This document shows, piece after piece, positions 1 through 9,159 of a stretch of 64,000 nucleotides of DNA. Positions within the stretch are counted from its first letter, which is position 1; each line of letters starts with the position of its first letter. The DNA is taken from assembly GCA_035252155.1 (NCBI GenBank), contig DATFDL010000224.1, positions 1 through 64,000 of the forward strand, given 5' to 3'. A program made the translations under genes and the position numbers. Below the pieces are notes generated by a model. The model ran no database searches. It saw only the letters and a list, made by a program, of their open reading frames with translations, and was not told the DNA's origin. This DNA is from JAICLL01 sp035252155. GTDB lineage: Bacteria > Planctomycetota > Planctomycetia > Pirellulales > JAICIG01.

Positions 1-3
1 CAC

Positions 4-25
4 GGAACGGCACGGAGTCCGTTCC
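4..25. repeat. Short inverted repeat GGAACGG/CCGTTCC
   Basis: Seven-base arms (GGAACGG at 4-10, CCGTTCC at 19-25) flank an 8-base loop, just past the 3' end of the small membrane-protein gene on the minus strand. A similar 'cgttcccta' ending occurs in the inverted repeat at 58068-58111, so this may be a dispersed hairpin family or a terminator without a T-tract. Confidence 0.4.
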
Positions 26-46
26 CTACAGACCTCGAATGGAGTG

Positions 47-265
47 TTAACCACCATCGCCAGTGTCTGCCTGCGCATCCTCAGTTGGCGTTCGCTTCGA
101 CTTGCGAAGCCAGCGGACCAACAGAACCAGCGGTCGTTGTACGATGGCGAGCAGCGCCGCGCCCGCCACGCCCAGCAAGGCCAAAAAGTAGGGAAGCAAC
201 TCGATACCGGACCCCAGGCCCATGTAGCCCAGCAGTGCGGACATCGACCAATCAGGGCCGGGCAT
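47..265 (-). CDS. Small membrane protein, unknown function
   Basis: This 72-residue protein has one clear hydrophobic segment (about residues 23-50, rich in L, A and V) followed by a basic stretch (RWLRKSKR) and an acidic tail, so it is probably a single-pass inner-membrane protein with a cytoplasmic C-terminus. Its start lies 14 bases inside the end of the upstream arylsulfotransferase-like gene, which implies translational coupling. I do not recognise a family. Confidence 0.55.
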   Translation of the reverse strand: MPGPDWSMSALLGYMGLGSGIELLPYFLALLGVAGAALLAIVQRPLVLLVRWLRKSKRTPTEDAQADTGDGG

Positions 266-1553
266 GTCGATCTCCTAGAAACGGCAGCTCGTCCGCGCCA
301 TAACGGCGCGCGGTGGTGATAAAACGCCCGACCGGATACGACCAAACCATTTCTCGATCATGACTGACTTCAATGATTTGTCCGCCCTCGGAGTCGACAA
401 TCAGCGTGTTGCCATTGGGCAGACGCTGGTTCATGCCGCGCTCGCTGCTGTAAAACATTCGGTCGCCAATGCCAGGATAGGACCAAGGAAAGGCGTGCGT
501 TTGCGGATCGTACTCCAGCACGCGCGAGCCGGCCGGACCGCCGCGATTGTCGAAGATCAGCAGGTGCCCGTTGTCGAGAAACTGGGCGTCGTGTTGCGCC
601 CGCCACGGGCCGGTGGCCGCCCAGACCACCGAGGCGGTGTCGAGGTCGAGCACGGCGACCGTGTCGAGATTGCGCATCGAGAGCAACACCTGCCCCACCT
701 TGAAGGCCGGAAATTTCGCGGCCAGCGCGGGGTCGAGTACTTGAACGAAGTTGGTGTGCAGCAGATCGGCCTCGCTGGCTTCGCGGTCGCGGCCGAGCGA
801 ATCCAGCAACAGCGCATAGGGCGAATTTCGCAGCGCCGTCAGCAACGAAATCGGCTCGCGCAGCGGCGTTCCGTCGGGCGACAGCAAGACCAACTGATCG
901 CTCAGGCAGGCGGTCGGAAGTTTCTCGAGCCCGGCCGGCATCTCGGTGAGCAATTCGGCCTGTACGGCGTAAATCGTTCCCCGTTCATCGACGTCGACGT
1001 CGTGATGAATCGGCGCCGGGCACTGCCAGAGGATTTGCGAATCTTTATCGAGCTTACAGAGGCTGCTGCCCGAGACCGGCGGTGCGCCGTGCGAGACGAC
1101 CAGCAAGTCGCCATTCGGATCGAGACGCAAACCGTAAAAGCAGGGCTTGAAGTTATGCACCTTGCGAGGCTGCCTGGTCAAGCTCGGCTGGTAGAGTTGC
1201 AGCCGCCACATTGGCAACGACCAGCGATAGACCATTTCGCCTTGCATGTCGATGAGGTAGGCCTCGGCCCCCTCGCCTTCGTTGTCGGCACAGGCGTAAA
1301 GCGTGAAACCGTCGAAGGTCTTCGAGGGGTCGTCGATTCTTAGCGCATCGCTGGCGCGGTCGGGCGTCGCTGGCGATTGGCTCTGCAGCGGAGCATTGCG
1401 TCGTTCACTCCACGCGCGGCTGCCGATAAAAGCGCGCTCGAGAAAGTCTGAAGACGGGAGGCCGTAAAAAATAACCGCGGCGCCGGCGAGATAGCTCAGC
1501 GTCGCGGCACCCATCAGCGAGAGCCAGCGCGAAAGGGGCTTGGAACGAAGCAC
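252..1553 (-). CDS. Arylsulfotransferase (ASST)-like beta-propeller protein
   Basis: This 433-residue protein has an N-terminal hydrophobic anchor (about residues 11-31), then propeller-like repeats. The text of the repeats fits the arylsulfotransferase family, which moves sulfate between phenolic compounds without PAPS: DGFTLYACADNEG near 81, a paired histidine in PIHHDVDVDE near 181-190, and HDAQFLDNGHLLIFDNRG near 321-338. It probably acts outside the cytoplasmic membrane. The paired histidines are candidates for the active site, but I cannot assign the catalytic one. It overlaps the small membrane-protein gene by 14 bases. Planctomycete members are usually of unknown substrate, so the family call is firmer than the reaction. 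Confidence 0.72.
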   Translation of the reverse strand: MLRSKPLSRWLSLMGAATLSYLAGAAVIFYGLPSSDFLERAFIGSRAWSERRNAPLQSQSPATPDRASDALRIDDPSKTFDGFTLYACADNEGEGAEAYLIDMQGEMVYRWSLPMWRLQLYQPSLTRQPRKVHNFKPCFYGLRLDPNGDLLVVSHGAPPVSGSSLCKLDKDSQILWQCPAPIHHDVDVDERGTIYAVQAELLTEMPAGLEKLPTACLSDQLVLLSPDGTPLREPISLLTALRNSPYALLLDSLGRDREASEADLLHTNFVQVLDPALAAKFPAFKVGQVLLSMRNLDTVAVLDLDTASVVWAATGPWRAQHDAQFLDNGHLLIFDNRGGPAGSRVLEYDPQTHAFPWSYPGIGDRMFYSSERGMNQRLPNGNTLIVDSEGGQIIEVSHDREMVWSYPVGRFITTARRYGADELPFLGDRHARP

Positions 1554-1691
1554 GATTTTTGGTGGTTTCTAAGATCGAAAGCTTGAAATATCGCCCGAAC
1601 CTTCAGCATAGTGCAAGTCCGGTCCCTGGACAACTTTACTAGTGTCGTCAGCGAACCTTGTCGGTTACAATCGCTCAAGAGGAAAACCCAC

Positions 1692-2390
1692 ATGTCGCTG
1701 ATCCAGCATTCCAGCAATTTACCCGAGCTCGCGGTTGCGCGGCCCCCAACGGGCCGAGTTTCGGAAGAGGAGTTTCTTGCCTGGTGCGGTGACGATGTTC
1801 GGGCCGAGTGGGTCGACGGAAAGATCATCATGATGTCGCCGGCGAGCAAGGTACACGCGCGGTTGGCCCGCTTCTTGACCTCGGTTCTCGGCGATTGTGT
1901 CGATGAGCGGGAATTGGGAGAGGTACTGGGCACTGGCTTTCAGGCCCGCTTAAATTCCGCACTTCGCCGCACACCCGACGTGCTATTCGTATCCGAGACA
2001 TCCTCCGAGCGTTTACTTCCTCAACATTTGGAAGGACCGCCTGATCTGGCCATGGAGATTGTGTCGCCGGAGAGTGTCGATCGCGACTGGCGCCAGAAAT
2101 GCAGCGAGTACCAAGCCGCCGGCGTGCGTGAATACTGGATTATCGATCCCTTGCAGCAGCGGGTCGAAGCGTATACGCTCTCGCCGTCTGGCAATTACCA
2201 GCCGATCGCGCCGGAGGGCGGGCGGCTGATATCGAGCGTCGTTCCTGGGTTCTCTTTGCGTCCCGAGTGGCTCTGGCGGGCACGGCCGCCGAAAGTTTCG
2301 ATCGTATTGAAAGAACTTCTTGGGCTATACGGAACGATCGCCCTCACGGATGCTCGAACGACAGCCGATGCCCATAGAGCGCCTCGGTGA
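1692..2390 (+). CDS. Uma2-family (DUF820) PD-(D/E)xK nuclease-like protein
   Basis: This 232-residue protein shows the Uma2 core: EWVDG (39-43), RRTPDVLFV (92-100), DLAMEIVSPES (118-128), K136 and EYWIIDP (147-153). D96, E122 and K136 fit the restriction-endonuclease-like active site. Families of this type are abundant in planctomycetes and cyanobacteria; their biological target is unknown. I chose the ATG at 1692 because it begins the conserved part; an upstream in-frame start at 1611 would add 27 poorly conserved residues. Its 3' end converges on the DUF362 gene with an overlap of 47 bases. Confidence 0.8.
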   Translation: MSLIQHSSNLPELAVARPPTGRVSEEEFLAWCGDDVRAEWVDGKIIMMSPASKVHARLARFLTSVLGDCVDERELGEVLGTGFQARLNSALRRTPDVLFVSETSSERLLPQHLEGPPDLAMEIVSPESVDRDWRQKCSEYQAAGVREYWIIDPLQQRVEAYTLSPSGNYQPIAPEGGRLISSVVPGFSLRPEWLWRARPPKVSIVLKELLGLYGTIALTDARTTADAHRAPR

Positions 2391-3252
2391 TCTTTGCCCA
2401 GGCGTCTTTCAAGCTGAGGGCCGGGAATTCCATCTGCTCGGTGTCGGTCTGGCCGAGTCCGAGTCGGCCGGCTTCCCACAGGTGCCGCACCGCCTGCGGG
2501 CTGAACCCTAGCAGGCGGGCGCCCACTGCGTCGGCGGCCACGGGGTCGCGGCTGGCAATCACCAGGCCCGTCTCGACCGCGTGTCCCATCAGCGGGCCGG
2601 TGCCGATCATCGCGGGATGCCCGACGGTCACCGCCAACTGAATCGGAAAACGCCCGGCCATCGCCGCGATGAACGAGTGCATGTCGTCGAAGAACGACTG
2701 CTCGTGTTTTTCTTTCGACCGCGGATGGCCGTAATAATCGGCGGCCGGGTACGACATGGCGATGTTCTTGAGCGCCAGGGTGACGGTGGCCGTGGCGTGC
2801 AGCTTGAGTTGATTGACCGCGACGAGCGTTTCGTATTCGAGCACCCGAGGATTGACCATCACTTTCTTTTGCGGTCCTTTCACGTCTTTGCTCGGCGCGT
2901 ATTCGAGCTCGACTTCGATGAATGGCGGGCGATTGTGATCGAAAAACGTCGCTCCCGCTTCGTGAACCACGTCCATCAGCCCTGCCACGCGAAACACTTC
3001 GTCGGTCTCGGCCGCGCCCGCCCCGCCGGTAACGACCAACTCCTTGGGCGAGAATTGCTGCAAGTGCCTCAGCACTGCCCGGAGCGTGTCGGGCTGCGTG
3101 ACGCCGGTGGTGTCGTCCTTCGAGGCCCAGGTGTCGTTGGGTTTGACAGCTACCCGCTTGCCCCGCGCGATTTTTTCGAGATCCAGGTGAGCGAGCGCCT
3201 GTTCGATGGCGCGCTCGATGTCGGCATGCTGGGTGATTGCGACCTTAGCCAT
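2344..3252 (-). CDS. DUF362 domain protein
   Basis: This 302-residue protein carries the DUF362 pattern (KPNDTWASKDDTTGVTQ near residues 30-46, then VVTGGAGAAETDEVF and NQLKLHATATVTLALKN). DUF362 proteins are often linked to iron-sulfur clusters, but I see no ferredoxin cysteine motif here. The ATG at 3252 was chosen over an upstream start at 3636 because it gives the canonical N-terminus (MAKVAITQ) and has a CGGAG just upstream. It is divergent from the small membrane protein at 3359. Reaction and substrate are unknown. Confidence 0.75.
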   Translation of the reverse strand: MAKVAITQHADIERAIEQALAHLDLEKIARGKRVAVKPNDTWASKDDTTGVTQPDTLRAVLRHLQQFSPKELVVTGGAGAAETDEVFRVAGLMDVVHEAGATFFDHNRPPFIEVELEYAPSKDVKGPQKKVMVNPRVLEYETLVAVNQLKLHATATVTLALKNIAMSYPAADYYGHPRSKEKHEQSFFDDMHSFIAAMAGRFPIQLAVTVGHPAMIGTGPLMGHAVETGLVIASRDPVAADAVGARLLGFSPQAVRHLWEAGRLGLGQTDTEQMEFPALSLKDAWAKITEALYGHRLSFEHP

Positions 3253-3358
3253 ATGGTTCGACTCCGGGCGTATGTTTAATCGACAACCGCCCGGAGCAAG
3301 TCGCGCGCCTTTGGCGTTCAGTTGAGACGGATGGCGCCGGCGCATTACAATCGTTCCC

Positions 3359-3541
3359 ATGCACGATGGTTCTGTCCCAGGTTCTCGGCAAGCAACCGCT
3401 CCCCAGTTCTCGCTGGCAACTTTGCTCATTCTGGTGACCTTGGCGGCGATGGTCGCCGCCGCGATCAGCGAGCTGCCCGAATGGATCGGAGCGCCGCTGC
3501 TGGCCTTGATCGCGACGACGGCCGGCGTGGGACGCCCATGA
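3359..3541 (+). CDS. Small membrane protein of planctomycete FSLATLL type
   Basis: This 60-residue ORF has a hydrophobic run after FSLATLLILVTLAA (about residues 17-36) and a second near 44-55. Short proteins with a basic N-terminus followed by this kind of segment recur in planctomycete genomes, where their function is unknown. It is divergently arranged with the DUF362 gene. The call rests on composition and resemblance only. Confidence 0.45.
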   Translation: MHDGSVPGSRQATAPQFSLATLLILVTLAAMVAAAISELPEWIGAPLLALIATTAGVGRP

Positions 3542-3695
3542 CGGCAGCGCTGTCCCGCCGAGCGGCAAGCTCGTGCAAGCACCGAGCAACCTGACTGCGG
3601 GCGATCGTGTGCCGGCCATTCCTTAAAAAAACGCACGGTTGCTCGACGAGACTGCCAAAAGTACCCACAGATTCAAAAGCAAAAGGGCCCGGGTG

Positions 3696-5327
3696 CTACG
3701 GCTTGACCACCGTCAGCCATAGATCGCTGGTGCGGGCGCCGAGAGAAAGCGGGGTTTCGGCGAGATGGCGGCGGCTCGTTGGCTCGGTGGCCGTGCCGAC
3801 AATCTGAATCGGCCCGGAAAAGACAGCCGAGCCGGTGAAGGTCAGTTTCACCGTCTTGGCGGTGTCGCCCTGGGCCAGCGATTTAACGGGCGAGCACGTC
3901 ACACCGTCTGGCAAGCCAACAACCGCGACTTCGATCTCGCCCGAAAAATTTTGCCGACGGTCGATCGTCACGGGCAGCTCCAGCGTTTTGCCGAGCCCAA
4001 CCGCGTAGGCATGTTGCGCGACGCTGAGCGAAAAGTCGGGTCCGAGCGGTTCCAACGAGAGGCGATAAAAATAACGCCCGCCGCTGTGCTCATAGAGGTC
4101 GGACAGCTCCAGCGTGTAGTTGCCGTCGGCGGGCGCCGTGAAATTGAGTTCGGCGTCGATGTTTTTTCCCGCATCGTCGGAGGTGGCCAATACTTTGCCG
4201 GAACCATCGACGAGACGCAGCACCGAATCGAGCGGATAACCCAGCGCGCGGCTATCGACCTTGAATCGCCAGGTTGTTCCTTTGGCCAGATGCACGCGAA
4301 ACGCGTCTCGATCGCCGTCTTCGGCGATACGGCCGCTGACGCTGGCTGGCAGCTCGATGGCTTGCGGATGCGCCAGGTCGTTCGGTTCCGTTTCGCACAG
4401 CGCCGGCGTGTCGACCACCGGCAGCGAGATCGCTCCGGCCCATTGCGGTAAAAACAGATCAACGGCGGTTTGATCGGCCGACGGCGCTAGAGTGAGCCGC
4501 TTGTCGGTATCTGAAATATTCCAGCCGAACGCTTCGATCGTGCTTGGCGCGCGAGAAGCGGCCAGCGGCAGCGCGGCGTCCAGAAAGCCGCCGGTGGTCA
4601 CGGTCAGGCGATAAACGAACGTTTCACCGCCGGCCAGCGAGATCGAAGCGTCGGGCGTGGCGGGAAACGCGAAGATCCGCACCAGATACAGGCCGTCGGC
4701 CGGCGCGGCGAAGGTCACCAGCGGATCGAGGCCGCGCTCGTCGTCGCTCTGGGCCAGCACGCTTCCTCGCGGCGAAACGATTTGCAGCACCGCGTCCATC
4801 GGCGAGCCGAGCGTCTCGTGCGCGGCGACGGCGGCCACCAGCATTTGACCCTTGACGAGCGGCACGGCGAAGGTATCGACGTCGCCGCGTTTTTCCAAGC
4901 GGCCGTTGACGGTGCGGTTCGAACTAGCGAGCGACTGCGGTTTGGCCGGGCTGTCGTTGGGCTCTTCTTCGTTAGCTTCGCTCAGCGTGCCGACGATAAA
5001 CGGCAGCGGCGCGGCCGCGCCTTCGGCGTTGTAAATGCGCAGCCAATAGACGCCGGGCGGCGCGTCGGCCGCGACCGTGACGGCAAACTTACCTTGCTCC
5101 TCGGCGGCGGCAATCTGAATTCCGGGCCGATCGACCCAAACTTGCGCGGGCCAGCCGCCGGGATTGCCTCCCACGGTCACTTGCACCGCCGCTCCGCGAG
5201 CGGCTCCGGCGGGGAATACGTATTTTATGTCTGGCGCGGCGGCCCACGTGACCGAGTTCAACAGCCAAAGTAAGCCGATCGCAGGCAGCTTCTGCCCCAG
5301 CCACCGTGAAGTAGCAACCAGGCTCAC
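3696..5327 (-). CDS. Secreted PPC-domain (bacterial pre-peptidase C-terminal) protein
   Basis: This 543-residue secreted protein has a signal-like segment (residues 12-28) and then two bacterial pre-peptidase (PPC) domains: ETEPNDLAHPQAIEL and EEPNDSPAKPQSL begin typical PPC modules, and both end in a YTLELSD/YLVRIF strand. The start is the GTG at 5327, whose bases overlap the TGA of the upstream DUF1501 gene (GTGA). An upstream ATG-like extension to 5528 would lie inside DUF1501 and is rejected. It is the third gene of a DUF1549/1553 - DUF1501 - PPC operon; such proteins probably bind or process extracellular polysaccharide, but no catalytic domain is visible. Confidence 0.78.
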   Translation of the reverse strand: MSLVATSRWLGQKLPAIGLLWLLNSVTWAAAPDIKYVFPAGAARGAAVQVTVGGNPGGWPAQVWVDRPGIQIAAAEEQGKFAVTVAADAPPGVYWLRIYNAEGAAAPLPFIVGTLSEANEEEPNDSPAKPQSLASSNRTVNGRLEKRGDVDTFAVPLVKGQMLVAAVAAHETLGSPMDAVLQIVSPRGSVLAQSDDERGLDPLVTFAAPADGLYLVRIFAFPATPDASISLAGGETFVYRLTVTTGGFLDAALPLAASRAPSTIEAFGWNISDTDKRLTLAPSADQTAVDLFLPQWAGAISLPVVDTPALCETEPNDLAHPQAIELPASVSGRIAEDGDRDAFRVHLAKGTTWRFKVDSRALGYPLDSVLRLVDGSGKVLATSDDAGKNIDAELNFTAPADGNYTLELSDLYEHSGGRYFYRLSLEPLGPDFSLSVAQHAYAVGLGKTLELPVTIDRRQNFSGEIEVAVVGLPDGVTCSPVKSLAQGDTAKTVKLTFTGSAVFSGPIQIVGTATEPTSRRHLAETPLSLGARTSDLWLTVVKP

Positions 5328-6667
5328 CCCATCAACTCCGCGATCGGCGTGGGGTCGCTCACCAAGTGCGTCGGGCGGCCTTGCGGCGTGTAATAAATCT
5401 TGCCCGGCTCGATGCCGAGTTTGAGATAGACGGTCGACACGAAATTTTCGGGCGAAAGCACGCGCTCGACGGCCGAATGGCCGTTGCGGTCGGTGGCGCC
5501 CACCACCACGCCGCCCGGTGTGCCGCAACCGGCAAACAGAATCGACATGGCGTTCGACCAGTGATCGCGGCCGGGTTTCGACTGCCCGGATAACGTCGAA
5601 ATTTTCGGGGTGCGCCCGAATTCGCCCAGCGCCACGACGAGCGTGGTTTCGAGCAGCCCGCGGTGTTCCAGATCTTCGATCAACGCGGCGATCGAGTTTT
5701 CGAACGGCGGCATGCGTTTGCGGAAGCCACCAAAGATGTCGCTGTGATGGTCCCAGCCGCCGTCGTAAAGCGTGACGAATGGCACGCCCGCCTCGACCAA
5801 ACGCCGCGCCAGCAGCGCCCGTTGGCCAAAGCCGTTGCGGCCATAGGCCGCGCGTACGTCGCCGGGTTCTTTCTGAATTTCGAAGGCCCGCTGAGCCTCA
5901 GGGCTGGTCACCAGGTTGTAGCCCTGCCGGTAGTATTCGTCGACCGCGGTCACGGGGTCACCGGCGGCTTTGTCGGCCATGCGCCGCAGCCGGTCGACTT
6001 GCGATCGCAATTCACGGCGTTTGAGAAAGCGGTCGTCGGCCAGCCCCTGCGGCAGGTTCACGTCGCGGACGCGAAAGTTCGGGTTTTCGGGATTATCGGA
6101 GACGACGAACGGCGCGTACTTGGCCCCCAGAAAATTCGGCCCGCCGGAGCGCGACATGCTGGGCATCGAGAAATAAGCCGGCAAACCGTTGGGCGCGCCC
6201 CGCTCGTAAGCCGCCACCGAACCCAGGCTGGGATGAAAGCTGACGAACGCGCCGCATCCCACCGGAATGCGCGGCGGGGCGCCGGTCATCATGTAATGGT
6301 TGCCCGCCCCGTGGTTGCCCTGATCGTGCCTCACCGACCGCACCACCGCAAACTTGTCGGCGATTGAAGCCAACCGCGGCAGACACTCCGCGAACTGCAC
6401 GCCGGGTATCTTGGTGTCGATGGCGTCCAGCTCGCCGCGGATTTCGACCGGAGCTTCGGGCTTGGGATCGAAGCTTTCGAAGTGCGACGGGCCGCCGTCC
6501 ATCCAGATCAAAATGCAGGCGGTCGGCCGCCGGGCCGCCGCGCTTGCTTCCGCCGCCTGGCTTTGCAGCCGCAGCAAGTCGGCCAGGCCGCCCAGCCCCA
6601 TCGCTGCCAGGCCAAAGTGCAGAGCGTCGCGGCGCGTGATCCCTTCGCAATTGCGGTACAAGCTCAT
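5324..6667 (-). CDS. DUF1501 family protein (sulfatase-like fold)
   Basis: This 447-residue protein starts with a twin-arginine-type leader (TRRDALHFGLAAMGLGG near residues 11-27) and then shows the DUF1501 landmarks CILIWMDGGPSHFESFDPKPEAP (about 50-72) and GEFGRTPK with GRDHWSNAMS (about 345-375). DUF1501 resembles the alkaline-phosphatase/sulfatase superfamily and is almost always paired in planctomycetes with a DUF1549/DUF1553 cytochrome-like partner. That partner lies just upstream (2-bp gap), and the PPC protein overlaps downstream by 4 bp. It is probably exported; the substrate is unknown. Confidence 0.9.
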   Translation of the reverse strand: MSLYRNCEGITRRDALHFGLAAMGLGGLADLLRLQSQAAEASAAARRPTACILIWMDGGPSHFESFDPKPEAPVEIRGELDAIDTKIPGVQFAECLPRLASIADKFAVVRSVRHDQGNHGAGNHYMMTGAPPRIPVGCGAFVSFHPSLGSVAAYERGAPNGLPAYFSMPSMSRSGGPNFLGAKYAPFVVSDNPENPNFRVRDVNLPQGLADDRFLKRRELRSQVDRLRRMADKAAGDPVTAVDEYYRQGYNLVTSPEAQRAFEIQKEPGDVRAAYGRNGFGQRALLARRLVEAGVPFVTLYDGGWDHHSDIFGGFRKRMPPFENSIAALIEDLEHRGLLETTLVVALGEFGRTPKISTLSGQSKPGRDHWSNAMSILFAGCGTPGGVVVGATDRNGHSAVERVLSPENFVSTVYLKLGIEPGKIYYTPQGRPTHLVSDPTPIAELMG

Positions 6668-6669
6668 CG

Positions 6670-8868
6670 TCAGTCCTTAAACAAGAACTCAGGGGTGTTC
6701 AACAACGCCCACAGCAAGTCTTCGGTCGCCTGCCGACGGTTGGCCGCCGAGGCGAACCACTCGCCGCCGACCTGCCGCTCTTCAGCGTCCGGCCACCGAG
6801 AATATACCAAAAGATACAGCTCTTCCACGATTTTATCGGCCGGCTGGTCGCTGGCGGCCAGCCGGGCCGCTCGTCCGTCGTCGCTGGTCACTTTGCGGTG
6901 TACGTTCGGCGCATTCATCAAGTGCAAGGTTTGCACCATCGTGGTTTCGGGCGTGCGCTCGCAGGGTGGATCCTGATTTGGATCGGGCCGCCCAAAGGCG
7001 TCGAGAAACAGCGACTCCACCCGGTGCGACCAGATTTGCGTGGCCCGCGACCCGCCCGGCAACGCCGAAAACGTCTCGGGCACTTCGGTAATGTCGCTAA
7101 CGGCGTCGAGCAGCACCTCGGCCCGCAACCGCTGCCGATAGTGGCGAGAGTAGCTGCGCGTGTCGGCCACGTTGCGGTCGTTGGCCAGCGACGACAGACC
7201 GTAGACGTGCGAAGTCATGATTGTCCGCAAGAGGCGCTTCATGTCGAAGCCCATCTCACGGAAATGTTTGGTCAGCGCCGAGAGCAGCGCTTCGTTCGAG
7301 GCGGGGTTGGTCACGCGCAGGTCGTCGACCGGATCGACCAGCCCGCGGCCCATCAGCTCGGCCCACACGCGATTGACGGCCACCTTGGCGAAATACGGAT
7401 TGTCGGGCGAAAGCATCCAGTCGGCCAGCGCCTCGCGCAGGTCTTCTTCACCTTCGGTCGTGCGGGCCGAACCGAACAGCGGCTTGGGCGGCACCGGCTG
7501 TCCGCTGGTCGGATGCGTCACCGTGCCCTTGGCCGCGGCAAACACCATCTCTTCGCCACCAGAGATGGGCGGCGACAGACCGGTGCCCTTACGCCCGACG
7601 TGCGAAAACCAGGCGGCGAAGCCGTAGAAATCGTCCTGTCCCCAGGCCTCGAACGGATGATGATGGCACTTGGCGCACTCCAGCCGAATGCCGAGAAACA
7701 GTTGGCTGACCGCCGTGGCGATTTCGGGCGGCTCGCGACGGTCGCGAAACAGCGTGACGGCGCCGTTGCGCCAGGTGCTGCCGCGGGCCGTCACCAGCTC
7801 GCGCACAAATTGGTCGTAAGGCAGGTTGCGGCGGAAGGCGTCGCGCAGCCAGGCGTCGAGGCTGAACGTCGCTTTGACGCCCACGCGATAGGCGTTGGGC
7901 CGCAACAGATCGGCCCACTTGTTGGCCCAGAAATCGGCGTACTCCTCGCGGGCCAACAGCGCGTCGATCAGCCGCTCGCGCTTCGAGGGCGATTGATCGG
8001 CCAGAAACGCGCGGGTTTCGTCGGGCGTGGGCAGCCGGCCGATCGCGTCGAGATACGCCCGTCGCAGAAACGCGCTGTCGGTCGCCGGTTCGCTGGGGGT
8101 GACGCCCAGCTCTTGCAGCTTCGCCCAAACATGTTCGTCGATGAAATTCTTGCGCGGCAGGGCGGCATAAACGGCCGCCTCGACCGGCTCGGCCAGCGGG
8201 ATGAGCGTGTTCCAAGTGGCGATGTGGCTCATATAGCGGGCCATGATCGCGGTTTCGCCCGGCAGGATGCCGGCCTTCACCAACCCGTGTCGATCGACGG
8301 CGACGATCGCGCTTTCGTTTGATTGAAACGTGCTGCCGCGCGTCACGTCGCGCGTCGAGCCATCGGAGTAGTGGGCGGTGACGGTGAGTTGCTCGCTTTG
8401 GCCAGCGGCCAGCTTATGCTCGTCGGGCGACAGCGAGATGCGCACCAACTCGGGGTCGCTGGGCAAGCGTCGTGGCATGCCTTGTTCGATCCAGCGCCGC
8501 ACCAGTTCGTATTCTTCGCTTCCTTTTTGCAATCGTTCGCCGCCGCCGTGCGGCAATTCGGCCGACGCTTTTCGCAGCAGCAGGCTGCGCTCGGCGGCGG
8601 CCGGAAACAGCCGCCGTCCCCGAGCGTCTTTTACGATCCGCGCGTAGTCAAACTCGGCGTCGAAGCCCAGCAGCGAGAGTTGAAACCCGTTTTGCCCGCG
8701 TGCCTTGCCATGGCAAGCGCCCTGATTGCAGCCCGCCGCCGTCAGTACCGGCAGCACATCCAACTCAAACACCACCCGCGTCGCCGTCGGTTCGGCAGCC
8801 AGCGCCGGCCGTGCGGCCAGTAAGACGACCAAAGCGCACCACATTAGCAGCAGCGTACGGTGGACCAC
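6670..8868 (-). CDS. DUF1549/DUF1553 domain protein with Ig-like domain
   Basis: This 732-residue secreted protein begins with a signal peptide (cleavage probably after ALAAEP) and a C-x4-CH motif (CNQGACHGK near residue 47). A BIG2-like domain follows (near 140-225), then DUF1549 (RRAYLDAIGRLPTPDETRAFL near 270) and a C-terminal DUF1553. A second cysteine pair lies in CAKCHHHPFEAW near 398. This is the usual upstream partner of DUF1501 genes. The CAKCH motif can bind heme, but spacing in the N-terminal motif is non-classical. Electron transfer or polysaccharide handling at the cell surface has been proposed for the family; function is not proven. Confidence 0.88.
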   Translation of the reverse strand: MVHRTLLLMWCALVVLLAARPALAAEPTATRVVFELDVLPVLTAAGCNQGACHGKARGQNGFQLSLLGFDAEFDYARIVKDARGRRLFPAAAERSLLLRKASAELPHGGGERLQKGSEEYELVRRWIEQGMPRRLPSDPELVRISLSPDEHKLAAGQSEQLTVTAHYSDGSTRDVTRGSTFQSNESAIVAVDRHGLVKAGILPGETAIMARYMSHIATWNTLIPLAEPVEAAVYAALPRKNFIDEHVWAKLQELGVTPSEPATDSAFLRRAYLDAIGRLPTPDETRAFLADQSPSKRERLIDALLAREEYADFWANKWADLLRPNAYRVGVKATFSLDAWLRDAFRRNLPYDQFVRELVTARGSTWRNGAVTLFRDRREPPEIATAVSQLFLGIRLECAKCHHHPFEAWGQDDFYGFAAWFSHVGRKGTGLSPPISGGEEMVFAAAKGTVTHPTSGQPVPPKPLFGSARTTEGEEDLREALADWMLSPDNPYFAKVAVNRVWAELMGRGLVDPVDDLRVTNPASNEALLSALTKHFREMGFDMKRLLRTIMTSHVYGLSSLANDRNVADTRSYSRHYRQRLRAEVLLDAVSDITEVPETFSALPGGSRATQIWSHRVESLFLDAFGRPDPNQDPPCERTPETTMVQTLHLMNAPNVHRKVTSDDGRAARLAASDQPADKIVEELYLLVYSRWPDAEERQVGGEWFASAANRRQATEDLLWALLNTPEFLFKD

Positions 8869-8949
8869 GGCGGGCTTTTTGGGTAGGCGGGAAACACGAT
8901 CGGCGGGACGTCTAGCATAACCTATTGCCGCCGTGCGGGCAACGAAAGC

Positions 8950-9082
8950 GGCGGTGTCTTAGTAGTGTGTTGCCCCTGCGCAGACTGACACTAACCCGAA
9001 GCGTAAGCGAAGCAGAATCACCGTATTTCCTCGCTTACGCTTCGGGTTAGTGTGGAAAGCAACACACAATTAAGACACTGCC
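8950..9082. mobile_element. MITE-like palindromic element with 8-bp flanking repeats
   Basis: The ends match as inverted repeats over about 24 bases (GGCGGTGTCTTA at 8950 and TAAGACACTGCC ending at 9082), with an inner pair that can form a hairpin (ACTAACCCGAAGCGTAAGCG near 8990 and its complement near 9034-9053). ACGAAAGC lies directly on both sides (8942-8949 and 9083-9090), which looks like an 8-bp target-site duplication. No coding capacity fits inside. It sits just upstream of the selenoprotein candidate and might carry or disturb that gene's promoter. Confidence 0.75.
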
Positions 9083-9159
9083 ACGAAAGCCATTTAGTTT
9101 ACCGTTCATGCCGCTATGGTTACAATGTCGTGAAATTCGCCCCTGAAGAGGTTGCCACC

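Noticed and set aside
360..1343. Large + strand ORF opposite the arylsulfotransferase-like gene
   Set aside because: It is a GC-driven shadow: Arg/Gly/His-rich without any motif, and the minus-strand frame has clear propeller repeats.
6898..8322. 474-codon ORF opposite DUF1549/1553
   Set aside because: It is a shadow of a well-supported gene on the other strand and shows no family text.
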